Origin: Mesorhizobium qingshengii
GTDB lineage: Bacteria; Pseudomonadota; Alphaproteobacteria; Rhizobiales; Rhizobiaceae
DNA: 64,000 bases
Assembly (NCBI RefSeq): GCF_027563465.1
Contig: NZ_JAPFQA010000019.1
Coordinates: 29,415-93,414 of the forward strand
Reading direction: 5' to 3'
Under the pieces are notes generated by a model that was given only the letters and a program-made list of their open reading frames with translations, ran no database searches and had not been told where the DNA came from. Position numbers and translations under genes: made by a program. Below, piece after piece: positions 17,631 to 26,860 of the stretch (positions are counted from its first letter, which is position 1; each line of letters opens with the position of its first letter).

Positions 17631-20075
17631 ATGAAAAAGGTCAATCTGGAAGTGCGCGGCCTTGTCGGCATAATGGATTTCGCAGCGGTCGAAATGCATC
17701 TCGCGGCTTTGCCGGGTGTCGCCGGTGTCGCGATGAACGCGGGGTCGACAACCGCGAGCGTCGAATTCGACGAGGGGCGGACGAGCCCGGAGATCCTCGC
17801 CAGCGAAATTGAGGCCTGCGGCTTCCATTGCCGTGGCGAGGTCGTGCCGCGGCATGTGTGCATTCCCGACAGCACGACGATACCGCCGGGGCATCCGCGC
17901 GCGACCTCCGGGCACGATTACGCCCAGCACGATCATAGGGGGCACGATCATGGGGGGCACGCCGCCATGATCGAGCCGGCTCCGGCGGGCAAGAGCACGG
18001 CTGCAGCCAAGGCGCCGCACGACGCCATGGCCCATGAGATGGGACACGGCGCCGGCATGGACATGCAGGGCATGGTCAAGGACATGCGCAATCGTTTCCT
18101 CGTCAGCCTGGTTTTCACGCTGCCGATTTTCGCCATGGAGCCGATGGGCCTGGGCGAGCCGTGGCTGCGCCCGCCTTTCGGACTGAGTGAAGACCTTGCA
18201 ATGTTTTTCCTCGCCAGCGCCGCGATCCTCTACCCGGTCTGGCCATTCCTGGTCGCCGCCTGGCGGGCCTTGCGCAACGGCGTCCTCAACATGGCCGTGC
18301 TGGTGGTGCTGAGCGTTGGCACCGGCTACCTGTTCAGCGTTGGCGCGACCTTCTTCTTCGAGGGGCAGCAATTCTACGAGGCGGCGAGCGTGCTGCTCGT
18401 GTTCATCCTGCTCGGCCATTGGCTGGAGATGCGCGCCCGTGCGGGGGCGTCGGCCGCGATCAGGGCCCTGCTCAACCTAGCACCGCCCAGGGCCTCCGTT
18501 TTCCGCGATGGCAAGGAGGTCGAGGTTGCAACCGCCGACGTCGTGCTCGGCGACATTGTGGTCCTGCGGCCCGGCAACAAGCTACCCGTCGACGGCGAGG
18601 TGATCGAAGGCACGTCGACGATCGATGAATCGATGCTGACCGGCGAGTCGATGCCGGTGACCAAGAAGGTCGGCGACAAGGTCATCGGGGCGACGATCAA
18701 CAAGAGCGGCTCGCTGCGCTACCGCTCTACCAAGGTGGGTGCCGACACTGCGCTTGCCCAGATCGTCAAGCTCGTCCAGGAGGCCCAGAACTCGAAGGCG
18801 CCGGCCCAACTGCTCGCCGATCGCGCTTCGCAATGGCTGGTGCTTGCCGCGATCCTCATCGGGCTTGCGACCTTCGCCGTCTGGTTCTGGTGGCTCGGCC
18901 AGCCTCTGCTGTTCGCGATGACCTTGACCATAACCGTCTTCGTCATCGCTTGTCCCGATGCGCTCGGCCTCGCTACGCCGATGGCTGTCATGGTCGGCAC
19001 CGGCCTTGGCGCTTCAAACGGGATCCTGTTCAAGAATGCCGCCGCTCTCGAGGAGGCGACCAAGCTCAACGTGATCGTCTTCGACAAGACCGGCACGCTC
19101 ACGATGGGGCAACCCAAGGTCGTCGAAATCGTCTCCGCTGCCGGCGTTTCCCCCGACGAGGTCCTACAAGTCGCGGCCGCCGTGGATCAGGGCTCGGACC
19201 ATCCGCTCGCCGTCGCCATCGTCGAGCGAGCCAAAGACCTGAAGCTTCCCAAAGTGTCGGACTTTCTGAATATCGAAGGCGAAGGCGCCACAGCCGCGAT
19301 CGCCGGAGCGCCGGTTTTCCTTGGCAACCGGCGCCTCATGGACGAGCAGAAGATCGATCTTCTGGCGCTCGGTGACAAGGCCGAAACGCTCAAGGGCGAA
19401 GGCCGCACCGTCATCCATGTGGCACGCTCTGGCAAGCTGCTCGGGCTGATCGCTATCGCCGATACGCCGCGCCCGACAGCCATCGCAACGATCGCCAAAC
19501 TGCACGACCAGGGTGTTCGCGTGGCCATGCTCACGGGCGACAATGCCGGCACCGCCAAGCGCATCGCCGACGAACTCGGCATCGACATCGTCCTGGCCGA
19601 TGTCTTGCCAGGGCAGAAGGCCGAGAAAATCAAGGAACTGCAAGGCCAAGGCCTGAAGGTCGGCATGGTTGGCGACGGCGTCAACGACGCGCCAGCCCTG
19701 ACGCAAGCCGACGTCGGATTTGCGATCGGTGCGGGCACCGACGTCGCCATTGAAAGCGCCGACATCGTGCTGATGAAGAGCGATCCCTACGACGTGGTCG
19801 GTGCGATGACGCTCTCGCGCGCCACGCTACGCAAGATGCACCAGAACCTGTGGTGGGCGGTCGGCTACAATCTCATCGCCTTCCCGATCGCGGCAGGCGT
19901 ATTCTACCCATTCCTGCTGAGCCCCGAGATTGCAGCGCTGGCAATGTCGGGCAGTTCGGCTCTCGTGGCCGTCAACGCCCTGCTGCTGAAGCGAACCAGG
20001 CTCGCGGGCATCCGGCCCGCCGGGTCGATGACCGAAGGTGTTGCTCACGAGCATCCGACTGGCGCCCCGGCATGA
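17631..20075 (+). CDS. Heavy-metal P1B-type ATPase with a CPD membrane motif
   Basis: An 814-residue metal-pumping ATPase. The first 70 residues form an HMA-like fold that lacks CxxC (GLVGIMD replaces the loop). A His-rich stretch (HDYAQHDHRGHDHGGH, 95-110) and a Met/His segment precede the first helix. The actuator TGES is near 337-340, the membrane motif is CPD (441-443) instead of CPC, CPH or SPC, and the phosphorylated DKTGTL has Asp485. GDGVNDAP is present. The His-rich N-terminus resembles CopB-type pumps, whose motif is CPH. The ATG at 17631 follows a weak GGAG. Placement after DUF305 and the oxidase points to copper; the exact ion is uncertain. Confidence 0.9.
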   Translation: MKKVNLEVRGLVGIMDFAAVEMHLAALPGVAGVAMNAGSTTASVEFDEGRTSPEILASEIEACGFHCRGEVVPRHVCIPDSTTIPPGHPRATSGHDYAQHDHRGHDHGGHAAMIEPAPAGKSTAAAKAPHDAMAHEMGHGAGMDMQGMVKDMRNRFLVSLVFTLPIFAMEPMGLGEPWLRPPFGLSEDLAMFFLASAAILYPVWPFLVAAWRALRNGVLNMAVLVVLSVGTGYLFSVGATFFFEGQQFYEAASVLLVFILLGHWLEMRARAGASAAIRALLNLAPPRASVFRDGKEVEVATADVVLGDIVVLRPGNKLPVDGEVIEGTSTIDESMLTGESMPVTKKVGDKVIGATINKSGSLRYRSTKVGADTALAQIVKLVQEAQNSKAPAQLLADRASQWLVLAAILIGLATFAVWFWWLGQPLLFAMTLTITVFVIACPDALGLATPMAVMVGTGLGASNGILFKNAAALEEATKLNVIVFDKTGTLTMGQPKVVEIVSAAGVSPDEVLQVAAAVDQGSDHPLAVAIVERAKDLKLPKVSDFLNIEGEGATAAIAGAPVFLGNRRLMDEQKIDLLALGDKAETLKGEGRTVIHVARSGKLLGLIAIADTPRPTAIATIAKLHDQGVRVAMLTGDNAGTAKRIADELGIDIVLADVLPGQKAEKIKELQGQGLKVGMVGDGVNDAPALTQADVGFAIGAGTDVAIESADIVLMKSDPYDVVGAMTLSRATLRKMHQNLWWAVGYNLIAFPIAAGVFYPFLLSPEIAALAMSGSSALVAVNALLLKRTRLAGIRPAGSMTEGVAHEHPTGAPA

Positions 20076-20406
20076 GCGTATCCACGAAAGGCCCCCTGCC
20101 CGCATCGCGGTGGTTCCTGGGCGCACTTCCGGCTTCGGCCTTGGTCGTTGCGTGCGGCTATGAGATCTGGGGCGGTTGTCGGATTTGATCGGACGCAGGC
20201 CCATCCTTGTCATCGGTCTGATCGGCTTTGCCGTCACCTTGGCGGCTTTGGCGCTCGTGCCGAGTTTGCCCGTGCTTTATGTCGGGCGGATCTTGAATGG
20301 CGGCCTCGCTGCTGGAGAGGTTTTGACTTCGGCAGCGCGGGTTCCTCCTCTGCGCAAGTCGTCCCGCTGCCTCTCGCGGCCGCCCTGGTTCTGGCCACTG
20401 CTGTAG
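20072..20406 (+). pseudogene. MFS transporter remnant
   Basis: Translation starting by ATGA overlap with the ATPase stop gives a 38-residue peptide that ends at 20188. A second frame at 20176 reads LSDLIGRRPILVIGLIGFAV and on to VPSLPVLYVGRILNGG, the loop 2-3 motif A and following helices of an MFS transporter. After about 20340 the similarity is lost. So only a frameshifted N-terminal piece survives. The first peptide may be part of the same gene or a fusion. Confidence 0.65.
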
Positions 20407-20556
20407 GTAACGGGACTGCTCTTCCTGGAGGTCGATCAACCAGCCGCTTCACGCCACCGCGGCCGGTGCTTGAGACGGCTGGGCCTCGCGCCGTTTACGG
20501 GAGTGGTATTGCCGAATGAGCATTCTCGGACTTTTGCCCGCTATTTGGAGAGCTAC

Positions 20557-21942
20557 GTGAAATCACATTCCTCACCGTCGCTTCAATTTCTCGGGGCCGC
20601 AGGAACAGTTACCGGATCGCGGTACCTGCTTGAAACGGATGGTCACCGCGTCCTCATCGACTGCGGTCTTTTTCAGGGCTACAAGCAGCTGCGTGATCGC
20701 AATCGCGCGGCATTCCCGGTGCCGCCCGAAACCATCGGCACGGTGTTGCTCACTCATGCGCATCTCGACCATTCGGGCTATATTCCCGCGTTGGTGCGCG
20801 ATGGCTTTCGCGGCAAAATCATATGCACTCCCGCCACCGCCGAGTTGTGTTCACTGCTACTGCCCGACAGCGGCCACCTTCAGGAAGAAGAGGCAAGGTA
20901 CGCGAAGGAGCGAGGCTATTCCAAGCATGCCAACCCTGCGCCGCTCTACACTCTCGAAGATGCGAGGGCTTCGCTGGAACATATCGAGACTCGGGATTTC
21001 GATAGCGAATTCGAAGTCCGGCCCGGCGTTCGAGCCCGTTTCATCCACGCTGGGCATCTTCTTGGCGCCGCGCAGATAAGCTTGAAATTGGCCGGCATGA
21101 CTCTGCATTTCAGCGGCGATCTCGGGCGCCCGCAAGACCCACTGATGCGGCCACCCCAACCGCTGCTTGAAGCCGACATACTCGTGTGCGAGTCCACCTA
21201 TGGCAACCGCAGACATCCGCGACTTGATGCCCAGGCGGAACTCGCTCCGGTGATCCGGCGTGTCGCAGCGCGAGGCGGTGTGATCGTCATCCCGGCGTTC
21301 GCCGTCGGCCGCGCCCAAGGCATCATGCTGCACATTGCTCGCCTAAGTCAGCGTGGCGAGATCCCAACCATGCCCGTCTTCCTCAACAGCCCGATGGCTG
21401 TCGACGCCACGGAAATCTACCACCGTTTCCATGACGAGCATCACGTCAGCGTCGATGAATGCCGGGCCATGTACTCGATCGCGACACTGGTGCGTTCTGT
21501 CGAAGAATCCAAAGCCCTGAACCACAGGCGCGGGCCCATGATAATCATATCGGCAAGTGGTATGCTCACGGGAGGACGGGTGCTGCACCATCTTCAGGCG
21601 TTCGGATCAGATGCGCGCAATGCGATTCTGCTTTCCGGTTATCAGGCTGGAGGCACGCGAGGTGCGGCTCTTGCAGCCGGCGCCGATCACTTGCGGATGT
21701 TTGGACACGACATCCCAATCCGTGCCGAAGTCGTTCAGCTTGAGAGCTTTTCCGGTCATGCGGACGCCGACGAAATTCTTGAGTGGATGCGGCATGCTCG
21801 CCGCGCACCCAGGATGACGTACCTCACGCACGGCGAACCGGACGCCGCGGATACGCTGCGTGGCCGCATCAATCGCGAACTGCAGTGGCAGGCCCGTGTC
21901 CCCGAGCATCTAGAAGAGATTAGCTTGGAGGACCCGGCATGA
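20557..21942 (+). CDS. Metallo-beta-lactamase/beta-CASP ribonuclease-like protein
   Basis: A 461-residue protein of the RNA-specificity (CPSF73/RNase J-like) group. The zinc-site HAHLDHSGY near residue 69, GHLLGA, FSGDLGR and CESTYGNR are in order. The beta-CASP part holds ASGMLTGGR and the final ESFSGHAD. Such enzymes cleave RNA using two zinc ions in the cytoplasm. GTG at 20557 is preferred: GGAG lies six bases before it, and the sequence upstream is not conserved-looking. It overlaps the phosphorylase gene by four bases, so the two are probably translationally coupled. The RNA target is unknown. Confidence 0.9.
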   Translation: MKSHSSPSLQFLGAAGTVTGSRYLLETDGHRVLIDCGLFQGYKQLRDRNRAAFPVPPETIGTVLLTHAHLDHSGYIPALVRDGFRGKIICTPATAELCSLLLPDSGHLQEEEARYAKERGYSKHANPAPLYTLEDARASLEHIETRDFDSEFEVRPGVRARFIHAGHLLGAAQISLKLAGMTLHFSGDLGRPQDPLMRPPQPLLEADILVCESTYGNRRHPRLDAQAELAPVIRRVAARGGVIVIPAFAVGRAQGIMLHIARLSQRGEIPTMPVFLNSPMAVDATEIYHRFHDEHHVSVDECRAMYSIATLVRSVEESKALNHRRGPMIIISASGMLTGGRVLHHLQAFGSDARNAILLSGYQAGGTRGAALAAGADHLRMFGHDIPIRAEVVQLESFSGHADADEILEWMRHARRAPRMTYLTHGEPDAADTLRGRINRELQWQARVPEHLEEISLEDPA

Positions 21943-23450
21943 ACAGCGCTCACAGCCGGTTGCGCCTCGTCCGAGCGGGTATCGACACCTATCAGCAACC
22001 CGTCGTCTACATGCATCGCGACTGCCATGTCTGCCGGTCGGAGGGCTTTACGGCACTCACCCGGGTTCTGGCGCGTAGCGGCGACCGCGAGGTGGTCGCC
22101 ACACTCAACGTCGTTGTCGATGACCACCTTGAACTGGATGTGGCTGCATTGTCCGAGTCCGCCTGGACGGCGCTCTGGCCAGGCCCTGAAGCATGGGGCG
22201 TATTCAGTCACCCAGAGCCGCCCGCTTCGGCACCGGCGCTGCGGGCGAAGGTCTTCGGCCAGCGGCTCGGGGAGACGGACTTCCTCGCCCTGATGCGCGA
22301 CACCGTCAGCAACCGCCTGTCGGACATTGAACTGACGGCATTCGTCACGGCCTGCGCCGGCGAGCGGCTCGACAAAGAAGAGACGGTTGCTCTCACAAAG
22401 GCAATGTTGGCGGTCGGAGAGCGCATTGATTGGGGCAGCGGCGCGGTGTTGGACAAGCATTGCGTCGGCGGCCTTCCGGGAAATCGCACCACGCCGATTA
22501 TCGTCGCGATCGTTGCCGCCGCCGGCTACCGGATTCCCAAGACTTCCTCACGTGCCATCACATCTCCCGCGGGCACCGCCGACGCCATGGAGGTCATGGC
22601 GCCGGTGGCGCTGGACCTCGAGGCCATGCGACGGGTGGTCGAGCGCGAAGGAGGCTGCATAGTCTGGGGCGGAAAAGTCCGGCTCAGCCCAGCCGACGAC
22701 ATTCTGATCCGCATCGAGCGTCCACTCGACTTCGACAGCGACGGACAGTTGGTCGCAAGTGTGCTTTCGAAGAAGGTCGCCGCCGGCTCGACACACGTGC
22801 TGATCGACATTCCGATCGGACCGACTGCCAAGGTGCGTTCTTCCTCAGCCGCCGCGTTGCTTGAGGCAAGGCTCCTGGCGACAGCTCAGGCTCTCGGACT
22901 TAACCTGTCGGTGCTGCGCACCGATGGCTTCCAACCGGTTGGATACGGCATCGGCCCGGCCCTTGAAGCCCGCGACGTGCTGAGCGTCCTGCGCAATGAC
23001 GCGGCGGCCCCCCGCGATCTCCGCGGCCGTGCGCTCGACCTTGCTGGCGCCTTGCTCGATGCCGCACCCGGGGCGGAACCAGGAAAAGGCCGGGCCATTG
23101 CATCCACATTGCTCGACAACGGCGCCGCTCTCCGGAAGTTTATGGCGATCTGTGAGGCACAGGGCGGCTTTACCGAGCCAGGAATAGCTCCCCACATCCG
23201 TCCGGTTTTCGCCAACCGAACCGGCCAGATAGGTCAGATCGACAACCGTCGGCTCGCAAAGGTCGCCAAGCTTGCCGGCGCTCCCGGCAGCGCTATTGCT
23301 GGAATTGATTCCCGCCTTCGCATCGGCGACGGTATCAAGATCGGCGAGCCGCTTTTTGAAGTCCACGCCCGGTCGCCAGGAGAGCTGGAATACGCATTTG
23401 AATATGCTTCGGCTCATCCGGACATATTCGAAATCGGGGTCGGACAATGA
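21939..23450 (+). CDS. AMP-phosphorylase-type (thymidine phosphorylase family) enzyme
   Basis: A 503-residue enzyme of the pyrimidine-nucleoside-phosphorylase family. The block KHCVGGLPGNRTTPI then IPKTSSRAITSPAGTAD matches the archaeal AMP phosphorylase type, which converts an NMP and phosphate to ribose 1,5-bisphosphate and a free base, rather than classic DeoA. The total length and an N-terminal domain of about 85 residues also fit that type (DeoA is near 440). So annotation as thymidine phosphorylase may mislead. It is flanked, with four-base overlaps on both sides, by the RNase-like gene and the PRPP synthetase gene. Substrate preference (NMP or nucleoside) is not proven by sequence. Confidence 0.88.
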   Translation: MNSAHSRLRLVRAGIDTYQQPVVYMHRDCHVCRSEGFTALTRVLARSGDREVVATLNVVVDDHLELDVAALSESAWTALWPGPEAWGVFSHPEPPASAPALRAKVFGQRLGETDFLALMRDTVSNRLSDIELTAFVTACAGERLDKEETVALTKAMLAVGERIDWGSGAVLDKHCVGGLPGNRTTPIIVAIVAAAGYRIPKTSSRAITSPAGTADAMEVMAPVALDLEAMRRVVEREGGCIVWGGKVRLSPADDILIRIERPLDFDSDGQLVASVLSKKVAAGSTHVLIDIPIGPTAKVRSSSAAALLEARLLATAQALGLNLSVLRTDGFQPVGYGIGPALEARDVLSVLRNDAAAPRDLRGRALDLAGALLDAAPGAEPGKGRAIASTLLDNGAALRKFMAICEAQGGFTEPGIAPHIRPVFANRTGQIGQIDNRRLAKVAKLAGAPGSAIAGIDSRLRIGDGIKIGEPLFEVHARSPGELEYAFEYASAHPDIFEIGVGQ

Positions 23451-24352
23451 CCCGCATGCTGCTTCCTTTCCCGTTGCAGCGAACCCTGGCTGCCGCGATA
23501 GCCCCTTTGCTGGGCGCGCGAACCGGCCGGCTGGACTGGCGCCACTTTCCGGATGGCGAATCCCTGGTCGCGATCGAACAGGATTTGCGCGGCTTTGATG
23601 TCGCGCTCGTTGCCAGTTTGCGCAATCCCGATGCACTTGCCCTGCCGCTGCGGTTCGCCGCCGCGACAGCGCGCGAGTTCGGCGCTCGCTCCGTTGGCCT
23701 CATAGCGCCTTATCTGGCCTACATGCGCCAGGATAAGCGGTTCAATCCCGGCGAAGCGGTAAGCGCGCCAGTGTTCGCACGTTTCCTGGCGGAAAGTTTC
23801 GATTGGCTGGTGACGGCAGATCCCCATTTGCACAGGAATCCCAAGCTTTCCGAGCTGTTTCGGATCCCGGCCCATGCGGTGGCCACGGCTTCCCTTATCG
23901 CAGAATGGATTCGTGACAACATCCCCAACGCCATCCTGATAGGTCCCGACAGTGAAAGCGACCAATGGGTATCCGAGATCGCCCACCGCGCTGGTGTTGC
24001 CTTTCAGATCTTGACGAAAATCCGACGAGGTGACCGCGACGTCGAGGTGAGCCTTCCTTCGATCGATGCGGCTCGCAGCCGAACCCCAATCATCGTTGAT
24101 GACATCGTCTCGTCGGGAGGGACCATGCTTGAAACCCTGGATCACCTGAGGCAGCTTGGTCTGCCTCCCGTAGTCTGCATTGTCATTCATCCCGTGTTCG
24201 CTCAAAACGCCTACGCGCAGCTGTTGGCGGCCGGTGCCGAAAGGATCGTGAGCACGGACTCAATTCCGCATCCGTCGAATACGATTTCCATTGCCGGCTT
24301 GCTGGCTGAGGCCAGCGCCGAATTGTTCGGGAACGCCCTCTCTGCCCGGTAG
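23447..24352 (+). CDS. prs: Ribose-phosphate pyrophosphokinase (PRPP synthetase), short archaeal-like form
   Basis: A 301-residue enzyme that would make PRPP from ribose 5-phosphate and ATP. The RQDKRF loop, the DPHLHR segment and the PRPP-binding loop VDDIVSSGGT are visible. It lacks the longer C-terminal region of canonical bacterial Prs (about 315) and is nearer the short archaeal type. It overlaps the phosphorylase gene by four bases. Together with an NMP phosphorylase it suggests recycling of nucleotide ribose. It is probably an additional copy; the housekeeping prs would be elsewhere. Confidence 0.88.
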   Translation: MTRMLLPFPLQRTLAAAIAPLLGARTGRLDWRHFPDGESLVAIEQDLRGFDVALVASLRNPDALALPLRFAAATAREFGARSVGLIAPYLAYMRQDKRFNPGEAVSAPVFARFLAESFDWLVTADPHLHRNPKLSELFRIPAHAVATASLIAEWIRDNIPNAILIGPDSESDQWVSEIAHRAGVAFQILTKIRRGDRDVEVSLPSIDAARSRTPIIVDDIVSSGGTMLETLDHLRQLGLPPVVCIVIHPVFAQNAYAQLLAAGAERIVSTDSIPHPSNTISIAGLLAEASAELFGNALSAR

Positions 24353-24412
24353 TGATGAACAATGCCGCCCGTTTATATTGATTTGTAACGGTCGTTGCAT
24401 TATTGCTGCTAT

Positions 24413-24955
24413 ATGACCGCTACAGCTTGGCTCTTGCTCACGTACAAAGTGCCCCCGGAACCGGCGACGAAGCGTATCGCGCTGTGGCGCCGGCTCAAGG
24501 GTATGGGTGCGATCTACCTGCAGAACGGCGTCTGCCTGCTGCCGAAGACTGACGATCATGTCCGTCGGCTGAAAATGCTGGAGAACGACGTTTCCGAGAT
24601 GGGTGGAGAATCCGTCATCCTGGAGACCATCGCCCTCGATCGCGCTCAAGAGGACAAGGTGGTCGCCCGCTTCAAGGCGGATCGCGACGACCAGTACCGC
24701 GAGTTTCTCGGTCGGTGCGCTGATTTTGAGATCGAGATCGCCAAGGAGATCTCGATCAACAAGTTCACCTATGCCGAACTTGAAGAGGAAGACACCGATC
24801 TGAAGAAGCTCCAGGGCTGGCTGGAGAAGATCAAGAAGCTCGATTTCTACGGTGCATCACTCGCGGATGAAGCCGCCGAACGGCTACGGGCCTGCGAGGC
24901 TTTGCTCGACAGTTACGCTCAACGGGTCTTCGACGCTCACGATGAAAATCGGTGA
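24413..24955 (+). CDS. ChrB N-terminal-domain protein (stand-alone)
   Basis: A 180-residue protein similar to the N-terminal domain of ChrB, the regulator of chromate resistance; the beginning WLLLTYKVPPEPATKRIALWRRLK and INKFTYAELEEEDTDL fit the family. The catalytic-like C-terminal half of full ChrB is absent. Start is the ATG at 24413; upstream in-frame codons have no ribosome-binding site. An MFS transporter follows 31 bases downstream. No chrA is present in the window. The domain is thought to bind or sense chromate; this copy may regulate the MFS gene. Confidence 0.82.
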   Translation: MTATAWLLLTYKVPPEPATKRIALWRRLKGMGAIYLQNGVCLLPKTDDHVRRLKMLENDVSEMGGESVILETIALDRAQEDKVVARFKADRDDQYREFLGRCADFEIEIAKEISINKFTYAELEEEDTDLKKLQGWLEKIKKLDFYGASLADEAAERLRACEALLDSYAQRVFDAHDENR

Positions 24956-24986
24956 GGTGAGCAGCTAGGATGACGGAACAGGCGCG

Positions 24987-26204
24987 ATGACAGCCGCGGC
25001 AGTGGATCGCTCCGGAGTCCGGCAGGGGATTCCCGTCGGCATTTGGGTCCTCGGCTTCGTTTCGATGCTGATGGACATCTCGTCGGAGATGATCCACGCG
25101 CTGTTGCCCATCTACATGGTGACGGTGCTCGGAACTTCGGCTCTGACCATCGGAACCATCGAGGGCATTGCCGAAGCAACTGCCTCGATCACCAAGGTCT
25201 TCTCCGGCGCGTTCAGCGACTGGCTCGGCAAGCGCAAATTCCTCGCCGCGTTCGGTTATGGCCTGGCGGCCCTCACCAGGCCGATCTTTCCGTTGGCGCA
25301 TTCGATCGAATGGCTCATCGCGGCGCGATTCATCGATCGTGTCGGCAAGGGCATTCGCGGCGCGCCACGCGATGCACTTGTCGCCGACATCGCCCCGCCG
25401 CATCTGCGCGGCGCGAGCTTCGGTCTGCGCCAGTCGCTTGACACCGTCGGCGCGTTCGTCGGCCCGCTTCTCGCTATCGGCTTGATGTGGCTGACGGCGG
25501 ATCATTTTCAGGCGGTGTTCTGGATTGCCGTCATTCCGGCATTCCTGTCCTTTGGCCTGATCCTCGTCGCCGTGAAAGAACCAGAGCGCCCGAAGGAGCA
25601 GCGCCGTGTCCGCATGCCGTTGCATCGCGACGAACTGCAGCGGATGGGAGCGACCTATTGGTGGGTTGTGGGGATCGCGGCAATCTTCACGCTCGCTCGC
25701 TTCAGCGAAGCCTTCCTCGTTTTGCGCGCGCAATCGATCGGCCTGCCGTTGGCATTGGTCCCGGTTGTTCTAGTGATCATGAGTCTCGCCTATTCCCTGT
25801 CGGCCTATCCGATTGGCGTGCTGTCCGATCGAGTGAATCGCCTGGCTCTCCTGGCCGTTGGCCTCGTCCTTCTTCTACTGGCCGATCTCGTGCTCGCGTT
25901 CGCGGCAGGCATTGTCTGGGTCGGGATCGGCGTTGTGCTCTGGGGCCTGCATATGGGCTTCACGCAAGGCCTGCTGGCAACCTTGATTGCCGAGACCGCG
26001 CCAGCGGAGTTGCGTGGAACCGCCTTCGGCATGTTCAATCTCGTGACCGGTGTCGCGTTGCTCGTCGCAAGCATCGTCGCCGGCGCTCTTTGGGATCTGG
26101 CAGGGCCGCAAGGCACGTTCCTGGCGGGAGCCGCCTTCACCGTGGTGACCCTCGCAGGATTGTTTGTCATTCGCGGTCGGCTGAGAGAGCGGGCCGATGT
26201 CTGA
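24987..26204 (+). CDS. MFS transporter (near a ChrB-domain gene)
   Basis: A 405-residue transporter with 12 hydrophobic segments. MFS motif A-like loop GAFSDWLGKRK lies after helix 2, and a second VLSDRVNRL after helix 8. ALTIGTIEGIAEATAS and RVGKGIRGAPRDAL are features of a bacterial MFS group of unknown substrate. It is on the same strand and close behind the ChrB-N gene. Export of chromate, or of a metabolite made under oxidative stress, is only an inference from the neighbour. Confidence 0.85.
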   Translation: MTAAAVDRSGVRQGIPVGIWVLGFVSMLMDISSEMIHALLPIYMVTVLGTSALTIGTIEGIAEATASITKVFSGAFSDWLGKRKFLAAFGYGLAALTRPIFPLAHSIEWLIAARFIDRVGKGIRGAPRDALVADIAPPHLRGASFGLRQSLDTVGAFVGPLLAIGLMWLTADHFQAVFWIAVIPAFLSFGLILVAVKEPERPKEQRRVRMPLHRDELQRMGATYWWVVGIAAIFTLARFSEAFLVLRAQSIGLPLALVPVVLVIMSLAYSLSAYPIGVLSDRVNRLALLAVGLVLLLLADLVLAFAAGIVWVGIGVVLWGLHMGFTQGLLATLIAETAPAELRGTAFGMFNLVTGVALLVASIVAGALWDLAGPQGTFLAGAAFTVVTLAGLFVIRGRLRERADV

Positions 26205-26297
26205 TATCCGCGGCGCCCACCTGCCAACCCTTACCCGTCAATCGCCCCAGAGTACCGCACATGCGTCGACACTGGAGGTCGAACCTAGGAGTCGCCC

Positions 26298-26849
26298 ATG
26301 TTTGAACTCGACGCCGCGGTAACGCACGCAATCAATGGATTGGCGGAACGCAGTGCGGTCGTCGATTTTCTGATGATCTGGGTTTCCTCCATCGGCGTCC
26401 CCCTTCTGGTGCTTGCGGTCGCCGGACAATGGTGGCGGCAAGCCGAAAGGCCTCACACTCGCCACGCGCTTGTCGCGGCCGGACTCTCGTTCCTTCTTGG
26501 TGTCGCCCTTAATCAGCTTATCCTACTCTTCGTTCACAGGATGCGGCCCTATGACAGCGGCGCAACTCATGTCCTGATCGCCCCCAGCGCCGATCCATCA
26601 TTCCCCTCTGATCACGCGACAGCGACCTTTGCCATCGCGGCGGCGTTCCTTCTGCATGGCATGCGGCGCGTGGGGCTGGGTTTCCTCGCGGCGGCGGCAC
26701 TCGTGACCTTCTCTCGCGTCTATATCGGAACCCGCTACGCCAGTGACGTTCTGGGCGGGGCGCTGACTGGGGTTATTGCCGCCTTCGCCGTTCGCGCGGT
26801 CTATCGGCAAGACACCCGCATCGACCGCCTCGTCACTGGCATTCTATAG
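26298..26849 (+). CDS. PAP2-family phosphatase (BcrC-like)
   Basis: A 183-residue inner-membrane phosphatase with five or six helices. The conserved phosphatase signatures are HRMRPYD (the R-P motif), FPSDHATATF with its His, and SRVYIGTRYASDVLGG. BcrC-type enzymes dephosphorylate undecaprenyl pyrophosphate at the outer face of the membrane, which recycles the lipid carrier and gives bacitracin tolerance. It precedes the DedA-PAP2-LssY gene by 11 bases on the same strand, so the two are likely co-transcribed. Confidence 0.88.
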   Translation: MFELDAAVTHAINGLAERSAVVDFLMIWVSSIGVPLLVLAVAGQWWRQAERPHTRHALVAAGLSFLLGVALNQLILLFVHRMRPYDSGATHVLIAPSADPSFPSDHATATFAIAAAFLLHGMRRVGLGFLAAAALVTFSRVYIGTRYASDVLGGALTGVIAAFAVRAVYRQDTRIDRLVTGIL

Positions 26850-26860
26850 GAAGCCTCGGG

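Noticed and set aside
21939..23450. Ordinary DeoA thymidine phosphorylase
   Set aside because: Length (503), N-terminal extra domain and the GNRTTPI and SSRAITSPAGTAD blocks fit the AMP-phosphorylase type better.
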